Shown here: positions 31,716 to 42,914 of the stretch, piece after piece
Numbering within the stretch: the stretch's first letter is position 1
Layout: every line of letters starts with the position of its first letter
Notes under the pieces: model-generated
The model's input: only the letters and a program-made list of their open reading frames with translations
Told to the model about the DNA's origin: nothing
Database searches by the model: none
Made by a program: the position numbers and the translations under genes
Source of the DNA: Leptodontidium sp. MPI-SDFR-AT-0119
Lineage: Eukaryota; Ascomycota; Leotiomycetes; Helotiales; Leptodontidiaceae
Assembly: GCA_020726505.1 (NCBI GenBank)
Contig: JAHLEZ010000037.1
Location: forward strand, 310,001 to 374,000
DNA length: 64,000 bases
Reading direction: 5' to 3'

Positions 31716-32564
31716 TCACTTCGTGGCTAGAAGAGCCCATCCTTCAAATTTCAACCCACTAGACTCTTCATTCTTCTCTTCTAGCACCTCAAGCAGCACT
31801 TCCCTCCACCTCCCCTTCTCCTCATCTGTCCATCCAGCTCTGGCCGCCTCGGTAAAGGGGCCGCTGCCAAACTCTGTCAATCCCTCCAGATCCTTGCCAG
31901 TCACGACCACAATTGGAGACAGCAATTGAATCTTTTCCTTTGCAAAGCCGGCCTGAACCATGATATCGAGTATTACATCGGATTTGTGATACTCCGCCCC
32001 AGAAACCTTCATGAGCGGCAAATCAGGCCGAATCCGTCGTTGAGTCATATGAATAACCTCCCCGATAGCGAAGGTCTTCCACGTAGTGATAACAGCTTGC
32101 CCGGATGGCTTGAGAGTACGGTAGATCTCCTTGACGCAGACCAAAGGGTCAGAAAAATTGAAGATGCTGAAGTTGGTGATGGAATGCGTGAAGTGTTCGT
32201 CAGGAAAGTCGAGGGTCTCTGATTTCATGACAATGCCTGTGAGTTTGGAGGTCTCGTTTGTTTTTGCTATATCAGAGTTGAACGCGTCGATCATAGCTGG
32301 TACCATGTCAGTCGCGATGACCGTGGGGTAATCTGGCTTCAAGTTCTTCAAGATGACCCTCGTGGCTGTACCGGGACCGGACGCATTGTCGTGAACGATA
32401 GAACTCGCTGAAATTGGAGCCAAGTGGTCGGCGATTGATGCAAAGAGATTCAAAGTTGAATTTCCTGTCTGTCGAGGATAGATTTGGGAGAGTTTGTTGA
32501 AGTGGCTTGGAAGGTTGCTTGCAGGGCCGCCTGCGTTAGCCGACGAATTGTTGGGCTCTACCAT
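31716..32564 (-). CDS. Class I SAM-dependent methyltransferase
   Basis: Single exon, 282 residues from the ATG at 32564 (MVEPNNSSANAGGPASNLPS). The frame is open upstream only from a TTG. Motif I is a variant, IVHDNASGPGTATRVIL. The acidic residue after the second strand is in VIATDMVPAMIDAF, then SETLDFPDEHFTHSITNFSIFNF (motif IV region) and EIYRTLKPSGQAVITTW (post-motif, typical of Methyltransf_11/25). These features match small-molecule methyltransferases of fungal secondary metabolism; the substrate cannot be told. There is no PKS, NRPS or terpene synthase in this window, so no cluster is claimed. Confidence 0.85.
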   Translation of the reverse strand: MVEPNNSSANAGGPASNLPSHFNKLSQIYPRQTGNSTLNLFASIADHLAPISASSIVHDNASGPGTATRVILKNLKPDYPTVIATDMVPAMIDAFNSDIAKTNETSKLTGIVMKSETLDFPDEHFTHSITNFSIFNFSDPLVCVKEIYRTLKPSGQAVITTWKTFAIGEVIHMTQRRIRPDLPLMKVSGAEYHKSDVILDIMVQAGFAKEKIQLLSPIVVVTGKDLEGLTEFGSGPFTEAARAGWTDEEKGRWREVLLEVLEEKNEESSGLKFEGWALLATK

Positions 32565-33770
32565 CTTTATGGCTTTTTTGGAGACTGGTATTGAGCTTGA
32601 ATGAAGAAGAGAGATCCTAAGGTGCCGTGGAGGGAGTCCTTTGGTTTTATGTCCACTCAAGTATGCGAGTTAATATCTCACAAACCTTTAGCGCTTATGC
32701 GGTTGTCAGATACCTCTCAATCCTGCGCCGCAATAGCGGTGTCTTCGTACCCTCAGGGCTTGGTAGCCACTCAAAACCACCTCTGTCGAATTTTGCATCT
32801 GATTGTGATTTTGATTTCAGCTCCAAACTTTCCCCCACAGCCAATGTGACTCCTATCCTATTCGCCAATCATTACCTACTATCAAAACAAAGTATTTCTT
32901 CTAAAAATTCCCAGTACTCTGCGTAACCAGCGTGACTATTGAATAATTCTCTCTCATCATCTTTCATATTCTTACCATCTAGCATGATATCCGAATTTAA
33001 TTAGAGTAAAAGTTCTGGTTTAATCTTGTCTAGTATACATCTTGCACAGCTTTAGCATTCGGGACGTATATTGTGAATAGCGGGACAAGTTGCCCATATT
33101 TGCACACTTGATGAATCAAAGATTAAACAAGGATGGCAAGCTAATTAGTCATCATGAATAGATATGGATAGGAAGCTCGGAGTGGTAAAGTGCTTACGGT
33201 TGCGGCTTTCTATTACCTCCTTCGGGTTCGTTCCCCCAGGTTTAGAAATTATCATCTACTCTACCATAGTTCCGGAATTTTAGGTCGATAGATAAAATGA
33301 AGATGGTAAGTGTTACGTTTTGCCCAGCCTTTTTAAGAGTGGAGTGCTGCATCCTAAGTCTTGAACTCCGTCGCTAGCACTTTTCCAACTCCGTCTGTAG
33401 CAGATCTCCGATAATGTATCCCGAAGGACTACATTTCAACGCGATCAAGGTAAAGAAAGCAGTCAACTCCGATTGATTGTCACCGTGACCTTTTGCCAAG
33501 CTCCTCCACTTGCTCAATTGTCTGTTGGCTCTTTCTGCGCCATACCCTTGCTCCCATGCGAACTCGTTTAGCTCGCTCCTCGGGATTCAGCGAACAGGGT
33601 GCTATCCGAAGTCGGATAGCTGCGACGTAGACGTGCTCCCCAAGACCCTCTCAGCTCCGTTAAAACAACATACGTCCTTTCGCAACAAATTCTCTTTTCC
33701 CAGATAAACCTTCCAAATTCCAGGTCAAAAGGTCAAAAGGTTAGAAGCGGTTATTAAGCTAGTCACAAAT
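32565..33770. other. Intergenic region between divergent genes
   Basis: 1.2 kb between the methyltransferase (-) and amidase (+) starts. It is fairly AT-rich from 32880 to 33200. No gene or repeat recognised. Confidence 0.35.
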
Positions 33771-35995
33771 ATGGGATCCGTAAGTGAACTGCACCTCCTC
33801 TCCTAACAGTGGGAGCTCAAGCTGACAGTAGATTTAGGCATCACTCGCCACAGCCACAAATGAGCACGACTTCAATATTGTCGAAGCTTCTATCGCCGAT
33901 TTGAGGACAGCGCTCGACGAGGGAAAAGTCACAAGTGTTGAACTCGTTGCGAAATATCTCTACCGCATCGCTGTTTATGACAGACGGGGAAAACTGAACT
34001 CGATTCCTCTGTTGAATCAGTCGGTTTTTGAAGATGCTGCTAAGTCTGACCAGCGAAGAGCAGATGGGCTTCCGATCAGACCATTGGTATGTCTTCCCCA
34101 CCTTCTTAATGCACGAGATTGGCCATGAAGGAATTGCTTGTGACGGGTCTGTAAAAGTCGCATGCTGATATCCAGAACAGGAAGGCATCCCATTTACGGT
34201 CAAGGACAGCTACAAAGTGAAAGGCATGACTGTAGCGTCCGGATCTCCCGCATTCAAGAATCTCGTGGCAAACGAAGACGCATTTACAGTTGGAAAGCTA
34301 CGGGATGCAGGCGCTGTCCTGATCGGAAAAACAAACATGCCTCCCATGGCAGCGGGTGGTATGCAACGCGGGCAGTACGGGCGTGCTGAAAGTCCGTATA
34401 ATCCAGAGTATCTTACTGCTGCATTTGCCTCGGGTTCCTCAAACGGATCGGCAACATCCACTGCCGCCAGCTTCTCTGCCTTTGGGATGGCAGAGGAGAC
34501 CGTTTCGTCGGGGAGAAGTCCTGCCTCGAATAATGGGTTGGTAGCTTACACGCCTTCCCGGGGATTGATATCCATACGAGGAAATTGGCCACTGTATGCT
34601 ACATGCGACGTCGTCGTTCCACATACTCGCACAGTTCGCGATATGTTCAAGATCTTGGATGTCATTGTTGTGGAAGATGAGTGTACGATGGGGGATTTCT
34701 GGAGAAACCAGCCTTTTGTCAAACTTCCCCAGATCTCTGGTCCAAATACACGGCCGGCATCTTTCAAGTCTTTAGAAAATGTCGAGTCGCTAGCTGGAAA
34801 GCGGATAGGTGTCCCCAGAATGTACATCGGACAATCAGAGAATCTGAACAATCCCATTTCAACACGACAATCAATCCTCGACCTGTGGCATCGAGCCAGG
34901 AGAGAATTGGAAAGTCTCGGCGCAACAGTAATCGAGACCGATTTCCCTCTCATGGAGAAATACGATACCGTAAGCTCGGCCAGTACCAAAGAATCCTCAA
35001 AAGTAGGAAGAGACTCGAAAGGAAACCAGGAGCCAAAGGACGGAATAACACCGGAATGGAACTTGATGGAGCGACGCGAACTTGTCGCTTACGCTTGGGA
35101 CGACTTTTTACTGCAGAACAACGATCCTGGGTGCCCAAATCTCTCGAGTGTTGATCCAGCTGAAATCTTTCCTCTTCCAACGGGTGCTTTGCCAGATCGA
35201 TACACCAAACTTGGGGCTCCGATACAGTATTCCACAATCGTAGATCTGGTTTCCAAGGGACGTGGGCCAATCAACGAACTTCCAGGTCTAGAGGCAGCTC
35301 TTCACGCACTCGAAGGCCGCAGGGCAGAGTTCGAGTCTTGGCTACAGTTTGAAGAACTCGACGCTATCGTCTTCCCTGCTAATGGAGATGTCGGCCGTAC
35401 AGATACAGACACCAACCCAGACTCAGCAGAAGCAGCCTGGCGCAATGGTGTCTTGTACTCGAATGGCAATCGAGTTCTCAGGCACTTTGGAATCCCGACA
35501 GTCACGGTTCCGATGGGGATAATGGAGGACACGAAGATGCCTGTTGGCTTGACGTTCGCTGGGAAGGGATACGATGATTCGAAGCTTTTGGGATATGCCT
35601 TTGCTTATGAAGCACGGAGCAAGAATAGGAAGGCTCCTGAAGGTACACCAGTGCTGTCGAGCGATTTGATGACCTGGAAGGGCGGTGAAACGGGCAACAT
35701 TGCTCCGTCTGTTACGATTGAGGTCCGCAGCCAGGTGCAAACCGATGGACACCCTGTGCGTCGATTGGGAGGATCATTCGATGTGGATCGCAGTGGTGGA
35801 CTTCAAAGATTTGATTTGACGGTTGATGGACAGTCTATTGCAGTCTCCGTCTTGGATGGTGGACGATGGGAAATGGATTGCGACCTGGAAGTTCAGTCTC
35901 TTGCGAGCAAGGCTGAGATTGACAAGCAACTTGTCATTGCGCTCGTTGTGGGTAGGAATGGAAGGGCTGGCGCGAAGCTTCTGCTGCTCAAGTAG
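33771..35995 (+). CDS. Amidase-signature family protein (cytosolic type)
   Basis: Three exons: 33771-33779 (only MGS), 33838-34086, 34181-35995; 690 residues. The tiny first exon is supported by GTAAGT after ATGGGATCC and by phase. Helical N-terminus (SIADLRTALDEGKVTSVELV), then EGIPFTVKDSYKVKGM with the catalytic Lys. The cis-Ser region is ASGSSNGSATSTAASF and the nucleophile region is EETVSSGRSPASNNGLV. The last 110 residues after SSDLMTWKGGE form a beta-rich extra domain not found in simple amidases. No signal peptide, unlike the amidase at 20308-22778, and the two are clearly different subfamilies. The substrate is not predictable. Confidence 0.85.
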
Positions 35996-36506
35996 AACGC
36001 AACTGTGACAGTCTATCGGCGTAGGTAATTCTACGGTGCAAATAAACTCACTCATTTATGTGTTACTTACACGGGGTTTTGTTGTCATGCATCGTGCATT
36101 GTGCATCCTTAAACTCTACACACTGCTAATTCCCATCTCTACAGCATGTTTAATGGAGAGTCCCACTTCTTCTCTCTGTCAAATTGTACGTCCAAACCTC
36201 CCAAGACCACCAGTGTCCTTTAGCTCTACTTCTCGGCAAGAAATCGTGCTCTTTTTGACCCATACCGCTATGTTTCATCCACGTGAATGATCCCGCTGTC
36301 TTTTATCTCCTAGCCCAATGTTGGCGTACGATCAAAGTCCAGTGGCATTCATGCTCACAGCATAAGCTGCAAATGGTACGACTTCCAGTCACCCTGTGGC
36401 CCCTAGTATTCCCTGCCCTGTAACCCAACGGAGAGGACATGCATACAGAATATGCTTCTAAAAACACGGTAACCCGCTTCCATAAATATGAAATGTATCG
36501 GTTCAA
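35996..36506. other. Convergent intergenic spacer
   Basis: 511 bp between converging genes. No supported feature beyond the two 3' UTRs. Confidence 0.35.
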
Positions 36507-37097
36507 TCACCGAAAAGTAACCGCTGGCCCCGAAGGTATTGGAGGTGCTGGAGGCGCAAATGCACCCGCCAGTTCATTCAGCTGCTGCGGCGTCAAAGGA
36601 GGGACTGGATATCTCGTCGTCTGCACTCTGGGCTGCGGGGCAAAGGCACCAGAAAAGGCCTCCCAGTCGACCTGTGGTGCTGATTTCGAAGCTTGAGCTG
36701 GCTGCTGCTCGGGAGAACGGACTAGTGGTGGTTGTGGTGGTGCTCTATATTTCGGCTTCGGCGACTCGGTTCTGTAGGCTTGGGCATTGAGGTAATCCAA
36801 ATCCGTGGATGATAGCGAAGAGGCTCGTGAGAGAGCTGGGCTGTCGGTGGAATTCAGAGGTTGTGCTGCGTGGAGATTGGCTTGCGATGCAAATCTGACT
36901 GCGCGTTTTGCGTGATCTTGCTGTCGTTCATTGTCACCGGCGCTGTTTCTTCGATGAGGGAGCTGTGGAGGGGCGGTCTGAGGGACAGCAACGCTGGACT
37001 CCGCTGCATCCTCAAATAATCGACCAAACCCATTTTCGTTGGAACCATTCTTTGATTTCTTTCTTCTGTCTCGAATTCGGCGCCATAGACTTGGCAT
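36507..37097 (-). CDS. Small Pro/Gln-rich disordered protein
   Basis: 196 residues from the ATG at 37097. It begins with a very basic stretch (MPSLWRRIRDRRKKSKNGS), which could be a nuclear signal or membrane-binding patch. The rest is disordered, with SPEQQPAQASKSAPQVDWEAFSGAF and the related end segment QQLNELAGAFAPPAPPIP; both contain a short GAFAP motif. No known domain. The frame is open upstream, and an intron in the 5' UTR is possible (a TGTAAGTATT donor on the minus strand near 37365). Confidence 0.5.
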   Translation of the reverse strand: MPSLWRRIRDRRKKSKNGSNENGFGRLFEDAAESSVAVPQTAPPQLPHRRNSAGDNERQQDHAKRAVRFASQANLHAAQPLNSTDSPALSRASSLSSTDLDYLNAQAYRTESPKPKYRAPPQPPLVRSPEQQPAQASKSAPQVDWEAFSGAFAPQPRVQTTRYPVPPLTPQQLNELAGAFAPPAPPIPSGPAVTFR

Positions 37098-38560
37098 TGT
37101 TGGTGTAGGGTAGGAGATCTTCTGCAGTGCAGCGCGAAATTGGAACCTCCCCAAATGACGCCTGGAGATGAGTGACTCGGGTTGGGTTTTGACGGTTTCG
37201 GGTACGATTCCGATGAATGCTTCTATATCGTACGTATCGTATATGCAAGAGACTAGTTTCAGACGCGACGGTCTTGATGTCTCAAATCAGGAATTCTGCG
37301 CATGATCAGCACCAGCAGAGGCAGAGGGAGGGGGAGGTATCAACAGCGGGATGAGAATACTTACAATCGTTGACGAAGCGAGAAAGATTGGGGAAACCCA
37401 ATGTAAACAAATGCTTACGTCAAACACCGTGCTTTCAAAGGCTATTGTAAATTAAGTTTGAGGGAGGGACGTTGCAGTTCGGACAGGAATTTTCTGAGGC
37501 CGTCCACGTAATATTGGATTCGTGCTAGCGAGATTAGCCACGGCACGTGCCAAGACTCCACCCCTTTCCAGCTCTGGTGCGACTACGCCACATCTTTGCA
37601 TGAGTCAACTTCGGAAGTTTCGAAAGAAGAGATGGAACTTGAAACGACTTTACTTGTAGATACAATAGATAATCTTCTTGGGTACCATACTTTTGTCTAT
37701 CTCGTTACCGAGCAGCAGGTTATCTCTGTGTTTACTTAGGTGAATTGCTATCTGGGTCTTCCCGTACCTTGTATTTGTCTTCATAACTCTGTGGATCATT
37801 TTCAAACTCTTTGATAATATAGTTAGCAGTTCTAATGGACGATAGGAGATGTCCAGCTACCCTTTCTCTAGGACTGCGAGAACGGAAACCCGACACGTGC
37901 ACCATTGACACGTGATCAACCATACGCCTTTTGACGCACGGAGAAGGAACACCGGTTTCTAGAGTGGAAGATCATAGACTGAATGGTTTAGAACACTGCA
38001 GATCAAATTTCAGTAAATCCAAGCTCCTGTAACGAATGCTAGACCTTAGCCCTCCACCTTCTTAAATTCATATCAGGGTTATGCCACAACTCTATTCAGT
38101 ATACTCCTAGTAGAGTCGCTCAATATGCAAAGACAGGACTTGGTATTGAAGTCCCATCTACCGATATACGAATCTGAGTCCTCAAATCTGTAAACACATT
38201 CACCAACAGTTCTCTCTCAGAATTGGAGAATGGCTATTCTCGCCAATGTTGTTGACGTTGTGGAGCCTAGCTCCCCCATAGGTCCTCAAACAACTCGTTT
38301 CTGTAACATATTTATGCAATAATCGTAATTTCTTAATGGGAAACACTGCCCTTATTTTGAGAAAGAAAGTCTAGCATTAAATCACAGCGTTCACTCGATT
38401 AAATGAGTGCGACACCGCAATAACTGAAGTCCCTCATATGGTCAATAATCTTCTAGCGAATGCCAAACAATCAACCACAACGTTTTCTCACTCCACTTCA
38501 GCACCGAACCCAGACAGCTGCCTTGTCGAACTCTTCGCGCATGCTTACACTACCGCATTT
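37098..38560. other. Intergenic region, part 1
   Basis: 1.46 kb without a firm gene. It has a GGCACGTGCC palindrome at 37542-37551 and CACGTG at 37894-37899 and 37909-37914. A 63-codon frame (37732-37923, minus, MVDHVSMVHVSGFRSRSPRE) begins with ATG and could be a small gene, but there is no independent support. Confidence 0.35.
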
Positions 38561-38575
38561 CTTACGGTACTTCGC

Positions 38576-39077
38576 GATAAGGTACGGGAGGGACCGAGCA
38601 TCTCACTTCCATCGATGTTCCCACCCCGCACCGCCCAAAAGTAAGCCCGAAGAATGCACGACATCGACCTTCCTATCCGTCTCAACCCTCCCGATCCTGA
38701 AGATAACCGATCCCCTCACACAAGCAAACACAAGCACTTGCTTGGCCGGAAACAAGCTCCACCATGCGATAAAGCCACTTTGTCCTGCCTAAAGAGGTCT
38801 AGACGGAAAGCTTGTGCGCGATTGGCAATCCTCGCTTAACCCCTGACCCCGTCCCCCACTGTTCGACCGGCAGACAAGTCCTCCAGTCAGATCCCTCTAT
38901 TGGCTCTCTGTACACTTTGTTTACCCGGTAGGCGAGCATGGAGGCAAACGGCTTCCCTTTCGAGCATGCAAGTACCGTGCCAAGCGATGCAGGATAAACA
39001 AGCCCTCCGAGCAGGACTGCTTGGCGATGTTTACTTCTCCGATTTGCTAGGAGAACGATTCAAGGCGTCTTGCCAAG
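38576..39077. promoter_or_regulatory. PacC-type and GATA sites upstream of the deuterolysin gene
   Basis: Four exact GCCAAG hexamers (PacC core GCCARG) in about 340 bp: 38741-38746 (minus), 38979-38984 (plus), 39020-39025 (minus), 39072-39077 (plus), all 400-740 bp before the ATG. A GATAAG (AreA-type) site is at 38576-38581. Only about 0.2 GCCAAG would be expected by chance in this length. In other fungi PacC sets pH-dependent expression of secreted proteases, and AreA nitrogen-dependent expression. Control of this gene is inferred. Confidence 0.5.
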
Positions 39078-39476
39078 AGACATAAGCCTCGGACTTCTGC
39101 TTAAATCTGTGGTAAGGTGTTCTGATCTCCGGAAATCGTGGGAGAGAGTGGCCTACTTCAGTAAGATGTTATCTAGGTACCTGCCTGTTCAGAACGAGAT
39201 TGGTAGATCTCATGATGAGCAGCAGGTTCATGGAGGCACTTCGTAGGTCTACCTTCCATTCAAGGCCTGATGGCCGTCGTACAAATCAACATGCATGTTT
39301 GTAATACCTGCCTTATTGTCTGTCCAAACTCCATTTTTCGAGATGTCGAGTAATTCCGGGACCGAGTTCGCCTTCTACCAGTACTTATAGCCCACGAGCC
39401 TCCCTCGTCCTTTTTCTTTCATCCTCATCCTCAGCATCCTCCTCATCTATCGCCCTCATAACCCTAAGCTGCAATC
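39078..39476 (+). promoter_or_regulatory. Core promoter and 5' UTR of the deuterolysin gene
   Basis: CT-rich DNA (CCTCATCCTCAGCATCCTCC near 39425) ends in GCAATCATGG at the start codon. ACTTATAGCCC near 39381 is a weak TATA candidate. The CT-rich block just before the ATG is typical of highly expressed secreted-protein genes in filamentous fungi. Confidence 0.35.
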
Positions 39477-40693
39477 ATGGTTCAAAACATTGCCCTTCCA
39501 GTCCTGGCTCTCGCCGGCGCGGCAATCGCTGCTTGCCCTTTCTCCGTTGAGATCACAGGTGCTAAGAATCATGTTGCGCAAGTTGCTGTGACAAATACTG
39601 GTGCTGAGACCGTCACTGTTTTCAAGGGAAACACAGTCTTCAGCAGCCATGCCACAAAGGACCTGTTGGTTACTGCTGGTAAGTCGTTCATTTGCAAAGT
39701 CGATGTCTTGCACTAATGCGAAACAGATGGCGTCGCTCTTCCATTCGAGGGTGTGGTTGTCAATTATAGACGTACTGGCCTCACAGCCGATATGTTCCAA
39801 GTCATTGCACCAGGAGAGACCATCACTGCCTCGGTCAACGCAGCTAAGAGCTACAAGCTCGGGGGCGTCTCCAAGGCAAAGATCACAGCTATCCAAGGCT
39901 TCAAATATGTTACTGGATCTGTCGCCCCGACTACATCAGCCAACATGTCGTTCTGTGAGAGTGTAGCTTCAAGCACAGTGGCCATCACCCCAGATCAAAG
40001 CATTGCTGCTGCGTAAGTTCCTCTATCCTTTCTTCTGTTTTTCTGCTTCAAAGGAGATATTGCAGAGGTCAGCACGTGGAATAACATTAGCTGACTCTTC
40101 ATCCCAGAGAGCACATCTCAAAGCGCAACCCCGAACTCGAGGATTCCAGCTCCTCCCGCATCAAGAAGCGAGCAGTAACATACAACTCCTGCACAGCCGC
40201 CCAAACTACCTCCCTCACCACCACCGTCGCCCACGCCATCGCCATGTCCAAAGCCGCCTACACAGCCGCCGGCACTGGCGCCTACTACTTCACAACCTGG
40301 TTCAAGTCCACCGCGCAAGAAGCCGCCGTCCGCGTCATCTACAACGACGTCGCGAACGTGCAAACCACATCCCCAAAGATCTACTGCACGGACTTGTACA
40401 GCGACTGCACTGACGGATCTGCTCTCCTCTACACCGTCCCCAGCGCGAATGTCATTGTTCCGTGCCCGAATAATGGATACTGGGGATTCCCTGAGTATGC
40501 GGCGACTTGTGCGGATGATGATTATGATCGTGCGGGATGCATTATCCATGAGATGACCCATTTGTATGGGACTGATGATTGGGCTTATGGACCAACTGCT
40601 GCGATGGCTTTGACTGCTGCCAAGGCTGCTCAGAATGCTGATACTTATGAGATGTATGCTGGCAGTGTGCGCCTTGGAGGATGCAGCTCTTAG
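39477..40693 (+). CDS. Deuterolysin, M35 zinc metalloprotease (secreted)
   Basis: Three exons: 39477-39678, 39727-40012, 40108-40693; 357 residues. Signal peptide MVQNIALPVLALAGAAIAAC, then a propeptide of about 160 residues with a beta-rich fold. A dibasic Kex2-type site (SRIKKR, then AVTYNSC) releases the mature enzyme. The mature part has the aspzincin signature: HEMTH at about residues 310-314, followed by YGTDDWAYG with the third zinc ligand Asp. Six Cys in the mature part suit the known disulphides. Deuterolysins cleave basic proteins in the extracellular space. PacC and GATA sites upstream suggest pH and nitrogen control. Confidence 0.92.
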
Positions 40694-41071
40694 ATTGGTT
40701 TTGGGATAGTGAGGTAGAACCGGGTACTAGAGGGAGGAAGACCGTATGGGAATGGGAATGGGGATGGGTGGATGGCTAAGAGAGATATGAATGAGTTTGG
40801 GTGGTGGGGGGAGAGCCAGATTTAGCGTTGGAGAATCTACTGGGCTTCAAATGAACAAACTATGAACACTGCTGATCGCCTTTCCTCTGACATCAATGGA
40901 AGATTGGAGGATGAATATAATCGTATCGAAAGCTGTCCATCTGGTGAGAGTGTCTCAAGAGAGGAACGAAATGTGCTCACACATTCAGGCGAGAGTTTAC
41001 AATAAGCGTTGAATCATTATATCGAACTCTGAATGCAAATCTATAACATCAGAGCGAAGAGCTAGTTGAGT
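40694..41071. other. Convergent spacer
   Basis: 378 bp between converging genes; G-rich just after the deuterolysin stop. No feature seen. Confidence 0.35.
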
Positions 41072-42914
41072 TCATGACGACTTAGCCATAAGTAATTGTC
41101 TAACAACAGCTGCTTTTACATCATGTATATCTTCCACCCAGAGAAACCCCTTCACCTCTTGGACGATGGCATCCCAAGAACCTAACTCCATTGCCTTCGC
41201 GACAGACACAATTGTCTCAAAGTACCAATCCTGCTCCGGCAACCCCCAACTCTCCAAAATTCCAAAGAAAAGCATCCACAGAAGCAGCGGATGACAAGGC
41301 TGCCAATCAATCGTTGCACCAAAATCCATCATATGGTTTTTAAACTTCGACAGGAAGAGCGTCGTTGAAACTCCGAGGGCGCCACACTGTCTTCGCAGTT
41401 CGCCGAGGAAGAAAAAGATAGCTAGTCGAGAGGCATCTTGCACGATTGCCCAATAATCATTTATGATCGCATCCTCAATCTTCAGACTCATGAGCTTGTG
41501 CACGATGGGATATAAGCGACGAATTACGAAGTTGACTACCTTCCAGGATTTATCTTGTGTTGCTTTGGATGCTGCGAGTTGGATGACGGAGTTTAGGTTC
41601 TCGAAGGTATCGATGATCGGATGGCCTACAGGAAATATATCGTTCCATGGTCTCGCAGGTGTACTCGTAGTGAGGTATGGTAGAGTGGTTGATGGACTGC
41701 CGAATTGTTGTTCTTGCGTGATGTCGAACGTCTTCGGGACTGGGAAGAGAGGTTTGGTGTCTTGTCAACAGATTCTCGTCATCTCCACGCTTCACGATAT
41801 GCATCAGCGAATGGCGAACATCTTTCATGAACTCAAGATATTAGGAAATGAAGATTAAGTATGCATACCCATAAATGAGGCTCACTAGCATTGGAGTGAT
41901 CCCGGCCCCATTGTATCCGCCTCGAAGTTCCACCACGTTGTTCAGCCCTTCGAGATGGACTGAATTGGCATCGAAGTCTCCTTTGACAAGCTTCCGCGTT
42001 TGCGTCAGCGTATTGAGACTTTATTCAACGGAGGGTGTGTCATCAGGATGGTTAGCTTACATTATAGCACCTGAAAGACAAGATACCAAGAAGAACATCA
42101 TCGCTAGCCTTCAAAACAAGATCGGAAAGTTTCTGATTGACCGATCGAATGGCTAAAGAATGATGTGCAACCGTGACGGCATTATCGAGATTCTCCCCAC
42201 GCACTCGCAAAACATTCAAAGACACGTTCGCGAGGAATTGGTGGAATGTCGCCGGGCCTTTGATCATAACGGGAAGCCATCGTTCTCTGAGCGTCCTAAA
42301 AGTCGGGTCTTGGCCCGTGTTTACTGATTTATTCCGAGACACAACATCAGCATTCGACTATTCATGCACTGGCGGGAGTAATCCCCCCCATCCAAGCGCG
42401 CAGACCTGGTGAGGAATGTTTACCTTGGTCTATCAGCCACTGTTCCCCTCTGTTCATTTTGATAGGGTAATTGGTGAAAGGATCGATCCGACCTGCACCC
42501 AGTGGCGTGATGGGACTAATTGGGACGATAGTGCCAGGGAAAGGGTCCATTTCCGATGTATCCTGTGGGTATTGTGAAGAACTATTGGCTGATGGGATTT
42601 TAAGCATCACTGGCGTGGAACCATGCGCTGAACCATGGGTTGCTTCTCCAGTCGGTGGCGGAGAGGTTGGACATGAAATCTGCCGGCAGGACGAGCTCTA
42701 TCCTGTTCGGGTCATAGGGTCTCTTAGATCTGGGGAGTCCCTCCACTATTCGCCTCCGGATGGCACTTTGGGCTTCGGGATCGTGCAGATGTTCTGATCC
42801 AGGTGATGCTATAAGTCTGCGCTTCGAACCTGAACCCGATGCGCGTGGTGCAATCCTTGGTAATCCTGTGTGATTGTCGCTGCGAGAGGAACTGGAGCCC
42901 GAAGAGTGCGACAT
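41072..42914 (-). CDS. Fungal-specific transcription-factor-domain protein without a zinc cluster
   Basis: A multi-exon minus-strand gene starting at the ATG at 42914 (MSHSSGSSSSRSDNHTGLPR). Coding blocks in order: RSKRPYDPNRIELVLPADFM; DTSEMDPFPGTIVPISPITP; NTGQDPTFRTLRERWLPVMI (after a 97-nt intron, GTAAAC...AATCAG); then a GTAAGC intron and KGDFDANSVHLEGLNNVVEL; finally a long last block ending at 41072 (DKSWKVVNFVIRRLYPIVHK onward). The HLEGL...VELRGG string is typical of the C-terminal regulatory domain of fungal transcription factors (PF11951-like). I see no Zn2Cys6 cluster in any block. Two junctions are uncertain: after the first exon (40- or 53-nt introns possible), and around 41745-41830 where only very short introns restore the frame. 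It may be partly degenerate. Confidence 0.6.

Noticed and set aside
31716..32564. Secondary-metabolite cluster around the methyltransferase and SnoaL-like pseudogene
   Set aside because: The gene types would suit one, but there is no backbone enzyme (PKS, NRPS, terpene synthase) in the window, so a cluster is not supported.
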